The notes below the pieces were generated by a model, which was not told where the DNA came from, made no database searches, and saw only the letters and a list, made by a program, of their open reading frames with translations. Source: Nitrosotalea sp. (lineage in GTDB: Archaea > Halobacteriota > Syntropharchaeia > Alkanophagales > Methanospirareceae). Taken from it: 12,083 bases of DNA. Of this stretch, positions 1-6,531 are shown piece after piece; the first letter of the stretch is position 1, and each line of letters opens with the position of its first letter. The DNA is taken from contig DYFG01000015.1 in the NCBI GenBank assembly GCA_020725315.1, positions 1 through 12,083 of the forward strand, read 5' to 3'. A program made the position numbers and the translations under genes.

Positions 1-21
1 TGGGAAGCGAAATCCTTGATT

Positions 22-87
22 CTACGAAGAACACCACGGAGGCTGAATTTCAACAAATACAATTGCCAATATCTTCAATCTTCTCAT
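22..87 (-). CDS. Short ORF or 5' fragment of a truncated gene at the operon's distal end
   Basis: Two bases after the PaREP1-like stop there is an ATG (85-87, minus strand). It is preceded by a strong Shine-Dalgarno GGAGGTG inside the end of the upstream gene, so translation very probably starts here. The frame encodes only 21 residues (MRRLKILAIVFV...) and closes at a TAG at 22-24. A neighbouring frame stays open from about position 72 to the window edge and reads as a basic, plausible segment (...KFSLRGVLRRIKDFAS). Three readings are possible: a true micro-ORF, a longer gene interrupted by a frameshift or sequencing error, or a separate gene with a TTG start. I cannot assign a family from so little sequence. 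Confidence 0.3.
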   Translation of the reverse strand: MRRLKILAIVFVEIQPPWCSS

Positions 88-89
88 TA

Positions 90-563
90 TTACTTCACCT
101 CCTTCAATTTAGCAATCAACTTCTCAATATTCTTAGCTGTGATTTCTATTGCTCTTTTCGTCATTTCATTCTCATAGAAGTTTCTATGCAGAGCGTTTGC
201 ACCACTAAAAAATGTAACAACATCTTCATCGCCACTCTCCTCAGAGAGTCTATCTATGAATTCCCACAGACTTCCGTGCTTCTCCAGCTTTAATCCCCTA
301 TTCGCTGCCACCGATTTAACCGCTAATGCAACAGCGCCCCATAACTTCTCAGATGCTTGAACAAGGTCTCCTTTGCTCAAAAATTCCTTCGCATCCTCAA
401 GGTATTTATCACTCAAAGCTTGATAATGCTCTACAAGTCTCTTGGGGTCTAATTCCTCACCTAAGCCTTTAAACATCGCCTCAATTACTAACTCCTCGGG
501 AAGCAAATCAGTTTCCTCTGCCTTTTCCCTTAATTTCTCACTAAGCTTTTGATTAAAACCCAT
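90..563 (-). CDS. PaREP1-like (HEPN-superfamily) small helical protein
   Basis: This 157-residue soluble protein is predicted to be all helical. It resembles the archaeal PaREP1/PaREP8 family. The N-terminal helices (about 1-60) lead into the pattern YLEDAKEFLSKGDLVQASEK (54-73), then W75 and a helix, SLWEFIDRL (98-106), and an LHRNFYE segment (125-131). Family length is usually about 130-170 residues, so it looks complete. The molecular role of PaREP1 proteins is not established; the fold relates them to HEPN domains. I see no well-placed catalytic RX4-6H motif, so RNase activity is not supported. The ATG lies one base after the nuoI stop and has the SD GAGGAGGGAG upstream, so the gene is coupled to the respiratory operon. 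It occupies the place where Archaeoglobus carries fqoF. Confidence 0.8.
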   Translation of the reverse strand: MGFNQKLSEKLREKAEETDLLPEELVIEAMFKGLGEELDPKRLVEHYQALSDKYLEDAKEFLSKGDLVQASEKLWGAVALAVKSVAANRGLKLEKHGSLWEFIDRLSEESGDEDVVTFFSGANALHRNFYENEMTKRAIEITAKNIEKLIAKLKEVK

Positions 564-564
564 T

Positions 565-1302
565 TCACTCCCTCCTCACAAGCCTTAATATCTGCATCGA
601 GCATTCCTTAACACATAAGCCACAACCGGTGCACTTCTCAGCATCTATCTCCATCTTGACTATCAACTTCTCCTCATCTTTTACCGAAGAAACCGCTCCA
701 CTCTCGCAGACCTTCGTGCAAACCTTGCATGCTATACAGCTCTCCCGATCGATACACTGGCTCACCATCGGAACCCCTTCTGATGGTGCAATCTCAACAA
801 TAAGTTCGTCTTTGCCTTTTGTCCGTTTCAACGAGAGATCCTCTCTGTCTATTACATAGTCTACATATACCACATCCTCACGAATTATCTCCGGTGGCTC
901 AACCATATCCTCGGTCATTACAACCATCTCGTCCATCGTCCTGAACGCAATGTCATGAATCTTCGTTGTCTTTAACGCACCACCGAGGCAGGTATCAACA
1001 CAGAAATGACAGTAAATGCACTTACCGTGATCCACGGTGGGGTAGTACCTGCCACTCGGAGCTTCCTTCATCCAGACCGCATTCGCCGGACAGACAAACG
1101 AGCATTGGAAACAACTGATGCACCGTTCTGGGTCAAAGAGCATAAAGCCACGGAAACACTCGGGCTGGCGCTTACGCTCCCGTGGGTAATGTGTCGTTAT
1201 GTTCAATGGCAATACGACTTCCTTCGCTGCTGTTGACAGCGCTGCTACGTGCGTTTTTAGCTTGTCTGCTACCGTATAGTCCGGTGTTGCTACTTTCTTC
1301 AT
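565..1302 (-). CDS. nuoI: Complex I subunit I-like (FpoI/FqoI/NuoI) ferredoxin protein with four [4Fe-4S] motifs
   Basis: This 245-residue iron-sulfur subunit relays electrons within the peripheral arm towards cluster N2 in the B domain. Residues 40-110 are the classic NuoI core: C61-C64-C67...C71P and C95-C98-C101...C105, which bind the N6a and N6b clusters. After a spacer of about 80 residues, a second bacterial-type ferredoxin unit follows, C189-C192-C195...C199 and C224-C227-C230...C234, giving 16 ligands for four clusters. Typical NuoI (about 180 aa) and FpoI have two. I chose ATG 1302 because it makes an ATGA overlap with nuoH and has an AGGAG 6-8 bases upstream. An in-frame extension to 1368 lies inside nuoH, has no homology-like content and is rejected. 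The C-terminal unit is inferred to be an additional electron entry or docking domain. Confidence 0.9.
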   Translation of the reverse strand: MKKVATPDYTVADKLKTHVAALSTAAKEVVLPLNITTHYPRERKRQPECFRGFMLFDPERCISCFQCSFVCPANAVWMKEAPSGRYYPTVDHGKCIYCHFCVDTCLGGALKTTKIHDIAFRTMDEMVVMTEDMVEPPEIIREDVVYVDYVIDREDLSLKRTKGKDELIVEIAPSEGVPMVSQCIDRESCIACKVCTKVCESGAVSSVKDEEKLIVKMEIDAEKCTGCGLCVKECSMQILRLVRRE

Positions 1303-2459
1303 AGTACCACTCCTAACACAACTGACCACAAGAGTGCGACAATCGCAAAGATAAGGATTGCGCCCCAACCAACATTCAAAGCTTGATCAAGCCGATACCG
1401 TGGATACACGCCACGAAGGTTCACCATGACCAGCAGGATTATGAGGGTTTTTATCACGAACCAGATACCGTAGGATAAGTCGCCCAAATAGGGAATAACA
1501 GGACCACTCCCACCTCCGAGGAACAGCATCGTCATGATCGCACTGAGCACGTACATCTTCTCATACGCCATCACGTACGCGAGTCCGAACGCAATACCTG
1601 AATACTCGATAAACGGCCCGAAGGATAACTCCTGATCTGCCTCTGGGATCTCGAACGGCAGCCGCGCGGTAGCCATCACCGCAGCAATGAAGAAGACGAG
1701 CGCAGCAAGTGGGTTGAGAACGATTCCCCAATAGGTGCCTTGTGCGTTAACCACTCCCACGGTGTTTGAGGTCTTAAACAAGACGATCATAGCGAGAATA
1801 ACAATAATAAACGGAATCTCATAGGCGAAATACATGAACGCCTCTCGTACTGTACCAATGAACGCGAATCGGTTGTTCGAAGACCAGCCAACACCCATGA
1901 TGAAGACCGGCATCAAGCTGATCAATCCCACCATTATTTGCAGCGCGTACGGTGTTTCAATGGGTACAAGAGGACGACCGACCGCTCCTGCATTAATAAA
2001 CAGGAGCGGAAGGAGCACGGGCAAGAAATAAAGGAACGGGAACTGTAAGAAATAGAGTCGATGCGCATCCTTATGGATGATCACTTCCTGGCAGAGGAAT
2101 CGGAGCGAATCTGCGAGCAACTGGATGCTTCCTCTTGTGCGTGGCGCTATTTCACGTGGTCCTACTCGCCACTGCATCCGCCCGACTAATTTCCGTTCCA
2201 ACCAGGGTAAAATGAGCAACATAGTGCCCAGCGTCGCGAACCCGGGAATGATCAATAACACCCACATTGGCTTCCACAGGAGAAATCCAATGAGCAGCCG
2301 AATGATCGGCACATCGAATAGGGGAATGATACTCAGCAAGAACGTAACGATACTCCCGATCACCGGTATCTTGAGCAAGAATTCGTAGATGACGTAGAGT
2401 AAAGGTATGTTCACCTGGTTGTTCAGTATTGTGCTTACAAGACCACTTACATCAATCAT
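1299..2459 (-). CDS. nuoH: Complex I membrane subunit H (FpoH/FqoH/NuoH-like)
   Basis: A 386-residue multi-pass membrane protein, the subunit that joins the peripheral and membrane arms and lines the quinone-type carrier chamber. Signatures seen: LERKLVGRMQWRVGP (87-101) with downstream LLADSLRFL, the GWSSNNRFAFIGTVREA loop (191-207), YEIP (213-216), and PFEIPEADQEL...IEYSG (268-288). An N-terminal extension of about 60 residues contains an extra hydrophobic stretch before the usual first helix. In the family motif AETNR-PF the Glu corresponds to Ala here (MATARLPF, A263). The start has GAGGAGA directly upstream, and the stop overlaps the nuoI start (ATGA). Function in carrier reduction and proton coupling is inferred from the family. 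Confidence 0.94.
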   Translation of the reverse strand: MIDVSGLVSTILNNQVNIPLLYVIYEFLLKIPVIGSIVTFLLSIIPLFDVPIIRLLIGFLLWKPMWVLLIIPGFATLGTMLLILPWLERKLVGRMQWRVGPREIAPRTRGSIQLLADSLRFLCQEVIIHKDAHRLYFLQFPFLYFLPVLLPLLFINAGAVGRPLVPIETPYALQIMVGLISLMPVFIMGVGWSSNNRFAFIGTVREAFMYFAYEIPFIIVILAMIVLFKTSNTVGVVNAQGTYWGIVLNPLAALVFFIAAVMATARLPFEIPEADQELSFGPFIEYSGIAFGLAYVMAYEKMYVLSAIMTMLFLGGGSGPVIPYLGDLSYGIWFVIKTLIILLVMVNLRGVYPRYRLDQALNVGWGAILIFAIVALLWSVVLGVVL

Positions 2460-2479
2460 TTCTCCTCACCTCACCTCAC

Positions 2480-4795
2480 CTACCTATCAGCCTCCGGTGG
2501 GAAGTACCCAAAGCTTCCATAGACCGCCCAGAAGTCCGCATAGCGTTCACCTTTGACCGCTTCCATAAAGCCTCGTAAGTTCATCCAGCAGGGGCTTATT
2601 ACCCGCACACGATACGGAACATTCGATTCACCATCGCTGATAAGGGTAAAGAGCGTGGTACCACGCGCCGCCTCGGTAATCGTCGTCCATTCACCTTTCG
2701 GCAGTACGAGGTTTCCGTACACTCTAAAGAAATTGCCCTTGATATCGCTCGCCGCCTCTTTGTATTCGCCGAGGATATCGTCACTCAAAATCTGACCTTG
2801 TATCCCTTTTACGGCATCCACCGCCTGCTTCACGATCTTTACGCTCTCCTTTATCTCCGCCAACCTGCCGAGGAACCGTCCCAGGCAATCGCCATCATCG
2901 CCCGTCGTTACTTCAAAGTCAACCTTATCATACGCATCGTATGGTGCTATCTTCCGGACATCGTAATTCACCCCGGATGCTCGCAGGAATGGCCCTACCA
3001 TGCCACAGCGGATCGCGTCCTCCTTCGTCAGCACCCCTACCCCTTTTGCTCGGGCGACCGTCACCGGATTGTACACAAAGATACTCTCAAACTTCTTCAT
3101 CCGTCTGTTCAGCGCAAAGGTCATGTTATCGATCAATTCGAGCACAGTATCCGGAATGTCGCGCCGTAACCCACCGGGAACGATGAACGAAGGCCCGCTT
3201 CGTGATCCTGAAATTTGCATCAGAGCCTCAATGATCATCTCCCTGATTGCCATACAGTACATGAATCCGGTGGTATGTCCGAAGAAGAGCGAGAAAATCC
3301 CCGAGTCGTAGTAGAACGCCTCTATCCGTGAGAGTTCAGCCATGGTCGTTCGTAAATATTGCGCTCGTTCGGGAACTCCAATGCCCAGTGCGTTCTCTAC
3401 CGCTCGAACATATGCTAAGTTCATGTTCACCGGATCATTGATTGCCAGCCGCTCAAAGAGCGGAATATTCTGGATGTACAGCTTATTCTCCGCAAGCTTC
3501 TCCATTGACCGGTGGACGAATCCCGGCTCAGGAATGGCATCCACGATCCGGTCACCCTTCACTCTGAACGTCACCCGGAGATGCCCACTTCCCGCATGGT
3601 GCGGACCGATGGGAACGATAATCTCGTCACTATCATACGCTTTCTCAATGAATTCTTCCCAGATCGGGACAGATAGATCCTTTGGCGGCTCGATGGGGAC
3701 CATAAACTCAGGCTCTACACCCTCTTCAAAGGCATATCGCTCCTCAGGAATCTTGAATTCTTTCCGCAATGGGAGATCAGGCGTGTCGGGGGCAAGGAGG
3801 AACTTCCTCCCCATCCAATCGTTGCCGTCAAACAACACCCCAAAGAACTCATGCAATTCTCGCTCAGAATAATTCGCACTCTCCCATACCGAGGTAAGGC
3901 TTGGTATTTTCGGGTCCTTTATCCCGATCTCCGTGAAAATGGTTACAAGAACCGGCATTAACTCCTCAACGCTGTAACTCGCCGCCATATACTCCACGAT
4001 GAACTTCCGTTCATGGGGTACCTGGATCACGTTCACGCTCTTCACATGGTCAAACTGCATCTCTTTGAGCTTTTGTGCTACAACCATCAAGTTTCCAGGC
4101 GTTGTTTTAATCGCAATTCGATTCACACCGGTAATCGTCATGGATTCATAAAGATCGATAAGTTCTTTCTTGAGCTTATCCTCCAACTCCTTCCCGAAAT
4201 CCCAATCCACCTCTCGTTTAATATCCACTTTAATTGCAGGCGTAGGTGCGTAGAGCTTTGGCGAAGTGGGTACCAGTCTTTCTTCCAACTGCTCTTCGAA
4301 CGGCAACTCCACCTCCTTAAAGTCGATCGTGGTCTTGTCCACGCCCATTATCTTAGCTTGAAGTGCTCTCACACCCCGTAAAAGACCTTCAGGGGTTATC
4401 GGACAGCCCGGAATAAAGAAGTCGACCGGAACGATATCAGAGGGATGCGTTATGTTATAACTGTTCCAGAATATCCCGCCTCGTTCTCCACATGCGCCTA
4501 TCACGTTCACGAACTTCGGGTCCGGCATCTGGCCGTAGACGAATTGTAACGCCCGCGCCATCTTCCTTGTTATCGTCCCCTCAATAATGATAAAGTTCGA
4601 CTGCCGTGCAATGCCAAGGTTCAAAGTGCCCAATCTCTCACCATCATAGCCACAAGCAAACGCATGAGCCAGCTCAACGCCACAGCACGAGGTAATGAAA
4701 TGGCAAGGCCACAAACTCCACTTCGCCGACCACTTCTTGAATGGTGCCAGAGGTCCCGACTCGAGGAAGTCTATATGCGCATTTGGGTTTTCCAT
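2480..4795 (-). CDS. nuoBCD: Fused complex I subunits B-C-D in one polypeptide
   Basis: A 771-residue soluble protein of the peripheral arm combining three subunits. Residues about 1-150 are NuoB (20 kDa), with ligands for cluster N2 at C37, C38, C102 and C131 (SCCGVE, IGACGERGG, PGCPITPE). Residues about 205-350 are NuoC (30 kDa), ending IPSLTSVWESANYSEREL...FGVLFDG...PLRKEF. Residues about 378-771 are NuoD (49 kDa), beginning IGPHHAGSGHLR and ending YGSFGYFPPEADR. There are no RxCxxC or CxxC nickel ligands, so it is not a hydrogenase. Fused BC is reported for Archaeoglobus Fqo, CD for E. coli and BCD for some bacteria. No internal stop or start boundary is apparent. The His/Tyr pair that contacts the quinone head in bovine complex I (H59, Y108) is not conserved in register. 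SD GAGGTGA precedes the start. Confidence 0.95.
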   Translation of the reverse strand: MENPNAHIDFLESGPLAPFKKWSAKWSLWPCHFITSCCGVELAHAFACGYDGERLGTLNLGIARQSNFIIIEGTITRKMARALQFVYGQMPDPKFVNVIGACGERGGIFWNSYNITHPSDIVPVDFFIPGCPITPEGLLRGVRALQAKIMGVDKTTIDFKEVELPFEEQLEERLVPTSPKLYAPTPAIKVDIKREVDWDFGKELEDKLKKELIDLYESMTITGVNRIAIKTTPGNLMVVAQKLKEMQFDHVKSVNVIQVPHERKFIVEYMAASYSVEELMPVLVTIFTEIGIKDPKIPSLTSVWESANYSERELHEFFGVLFDGNDWMGRKFLLAPDTPDLPLRKEFKIPEERYAFEEGVEPEFMVPIEPPKDLSVPIWEEFIEKAYDSDEIIVPIGPHHAGSGHLRVTFRVKGDRIVDAIPEPGFVHRSMEKLAENKLYIQNIPLFERLAINDPVNMNLAYVRAVENALGIGVPERAQYLRTTMAELSRIEAFYYDSGIFSLFFGHTTGFMYCMAIREMIIEALMQISGSRSGPSFIVPGGLRRDIPDTVLELIDNMTFALNRRMKKFESIFVYNPVTVARAKGVGVLTKEDAIRCGMVGPFLRASGVNYDVRKIAPYDAYDKVDFEVTTGDDGDCLGRFLGRLAEIKESVKIVKQAVDAVKGIQGQILSDDILGEYKEAASDIKGNFFRVYGNLVLPKGEWTTITEAARGTTLFTLISDGESNVPYRVRVISPCWMNLRGFMEAVKGERYADFWAVYGSFGYFPPEADR

Positions 4796-4845
4796 TTTTT
4801 TTTCACTTCACCTCTCTCTATATATTTGCAGTTATTATTTTTCTC

Positions 4846-5202
4846 CTAGCTTCTCGCCTCCGCCATTTCAAGCGTTATCTTATAGCCCACGTAAACCGCG
4901 GGCAGCAGGAGTAAGAGCGAAAGCAGCAAGAGTATCGTAAAGCTTCCGTTCGGATATGCTGAGAACAGAAGTAGTATGACAATGATAGGCTCAGCCGCCA
5001 TGAACAGGAACATATATCCGAAATACTGCATAGGTAGCGTGTATTTCGGGAATTTCATCGGCGGATTTCCCGCTTCCCACCGCATCGTTTTTATCTCGGT
5101 TAGGTTGTACCTCGGCAATATTTTGACGAGCAATAGTAAAGCTCCATCTACCAGCACGCAGATAAGTATCAAGACTGCGATTATCAAAACTGCTTCTATC
5201 AT
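4846..5202 (-). CDS. nuoA: Complex I membrane subunit A (FpoA/FqoA/NuoA-like)
   Basis: A 118-residue protein with three hydrophobic segments (about 1-28, 58-82, 87-108), the usual length and topology of NuoA. The loop after TM1 holds MRWEAGNPP (40-48), equivalent to the YESG region. TM2 holds the family acidic position: the E. coli pair D79/E81 aligns with A69/E71, so one of the two acids is lost. It sits 24 bases downstream of nuoN and 50 bases upstream of nuoBCD. SD AGAGGAG lies before the ATG. NuoA, with NuoJ and NuoH, forms the junction between carrier site and proton channels; that role is assumed from the family. Identification rests on size, topology and position more than on long motifs. 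Confidence 0.88.
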   Translation of the reverse strand: MIEAVLIIAVLILICVLVDGALLLLVKILPRYNLTEIKTMRWEAGNPPMKFPKYTLPMQYFGYMFLFMAAEPIIVILLLFSAYPNGSFTILLLLSLLLLLPAVYVGYKITLEMAEARS

Positions 5203-5226
5203 TTTTTTCTCCTCTTATACTATCTC

Positions 5227-6531
5227 CTATACTATGGCTCCTATCGTTTGAGCAATGGACTTCATACCTGTGAGGAACCATTCTACTGGTAAAAATGCAA
5301 CCGTAACCAAGATTATTACTGCTACGGCAACGCAGATGAAGTTAGTGAGATTTGCCTTCCAGCCCATGCCGAGTTCACTCGCAAGCTTGATGTAATAAGG
5401 AATAGAAATAGCGGAATTTATAACCAGGAGTGCAACCAGCCAGATATAACCCATTTCGAGCAGTGGCAGGAGGATGAAGAGCTTGCCCCAGAATCCCATT
5501 AGCGGCGGCACGCCGATGAAAGAGAAAGCAAGCATATACATCAAAGGAGAATAAGCTCCTTCACCCTTTATCGCATTGAAGAACCCTATCTTACCGGCAG
5601 CATTCGCAAACAATAGCAGTAATCCCCCTGCCAACGCAAAATAGACGAGTTCTGGTTTGATATATACAGTTCCACCTTCTATAACGAGAACAAGAGGAAC
5701 GGCGACGAGGCATGCTAAAACATAACCCATATTAGCAACCGTTGAGTAACCGAGGACCCTTGCATGCTCTCTCGATGTCAAAGCCCCTATATTACCGGTA
5801 AACATGGATATAGCCGCGAGCACGGCGGTAAAGATTGTTATTGATGCTGTTAGAGTGCCTGCTGTGTAGATTAGTATCCATAAAGCGACGATAAAAGGCA
5901 CTATCTTCGCGAGCGAGGCGATGATGGACATCGGGATAGGATCTGCACTGGTGAAAACATCCGGAACCCATTCGTGCAACGGTGCTACGCCTACTTCGAT
6001 GCTTAACCCCACGACGAGCATCACATACCCGATTATGTATAGAAGACCTGCATCCGGTAAGTTTTTACTGTATGCCAAAATGATTGCACCGATTAAAAAG
6101 AGAACGGTAGCGAGAACCATGAAGGTAATATATTTGATACCAACCTCCACGTTCGCTCCCCCCTCCCTCACCATAACCAGGATATACGTTGGCACGGAGA
6201 CGAGGACAAACGCTGCCAGAATCATCGCGAGGTTCTGTGTAGTAAAGATGTACAGGGTTACCAGAACCATCAACCCCACCAATCCGTAGTCCACACCTTG
6301 AATCACGCTCTTTATCACTTTAAGCGATGCAATGTTGATGATACCGATTGCAAAGACAAATGCGGTATAGTAGATGAGATAAGGGGCTGAAAGTGTAATA
6401 GCAGAGGATGCAAGGATAATCGCAACGATCGCCCCATAGAATCCAAGGTCGCGGTATTTGAAGGAGAAAATGGAGCAGAGCGTCAAAATTACTAAAGCCC
6501 CAACCATAATCAGCATTGGCAATTCCATCAT
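5227..6531 (-). CDS. nuoN: Complex I antiporter-like membrane subunit N (FpoN/FqoN/NuoN-like)
   Basis: A 434-residue multi-pass protein of the proton-translocating module (proton_antipo_M family). The motif VAPLHEWVPDVF and then ASLAKIVPFI match NuoN PFHLWTPDVY...ASKI. GVPPLMGFWGKLFIL near the C-terminus matches GIP..GFIGKFY, so the TM8 lysine (K209) and the TM12 lysine are kept. The TM7 lysine (E. coli K217) is replaced by Glu (E179, codon at 5995-5997), and the TM5 glutamate (E133) aligns with Val (V109). The ATG at 6531 forms an ATGA overlap with nuoL and has GGAG about 10 bases upstream; an in-frame GTG at 6540 is too close to that SD. Placement between L and A matches the Fqo order. Confidence 0.92.
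   Translation of the reverse strand: MMELPMLIMVGALVILTLCSIFSFKYRDLGFYGAIVAIILASSAITLSAPYLIYYTAFVFAIGIINIASLKVIKSVIQGVDYGLVGLMVLVTLYIFTTQNLAMILAAFVLVSVPTYILVMVREGGANVEVGIKYITFMVLATVLFLIGAIILAYSKNLPDAGLLYIIGYVMLVVGLSIEVGVAPLHEWVPDVFTSADPIPMSIIASLAKIVPFIVALWILIYTAGTLTASITIFTAVLAAISMFTGNIGALTSREHARVLGYSTVANMGYVLACLVAVPLVLVIEGGTVYIKPELVYFALAGGLLLLFANAAGKIGFFNAIKGEGAYSPLMYMLAFSFIGVPPLMGFWGKLFILLPLLEMGYIWLVALLVINSAISIPYYIKLASELGMGWKANLTNFICVAVAVIILVTVAFLPVEWFLTGMKSIAQTIGAIV

Noticed and set aside
90..563. HEPN RNase toxin with a nucleotidyltransferase antitoxin partner
   Set aside because: The only R-x6-H (R89...H96) is in a loop between helices and not at the usual place near the last helix; no minimal nucleotidyltransferase gene is adjacent in the window.
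1303..1368. 22-residue N-terminal extension of nuoI
   Set aside because: It is inside the nuoH coding sequence, while the ATG at 1302 has an SD and the same ATGA overlap as other genes in the operon.
2480..3640. Group 4 [NiFe]-hydrogenase large subunit rather than NuoD
   Set aside because: No N-terminal RxCxxC and no C-terminal CxxC are present, and NuoC and NuoD hallmarks (for example PPEADR end, GPHH start) fit complex I.
3342..3872. 176-residue plus-strand open frame opposite nuoBCD
   Set aside because: It lies wholly antisense to the well-supported B-C-D coding frame and shows no motif of its own. The other long plus-strand frames between 600 and 10700 are rejected for the same reason.
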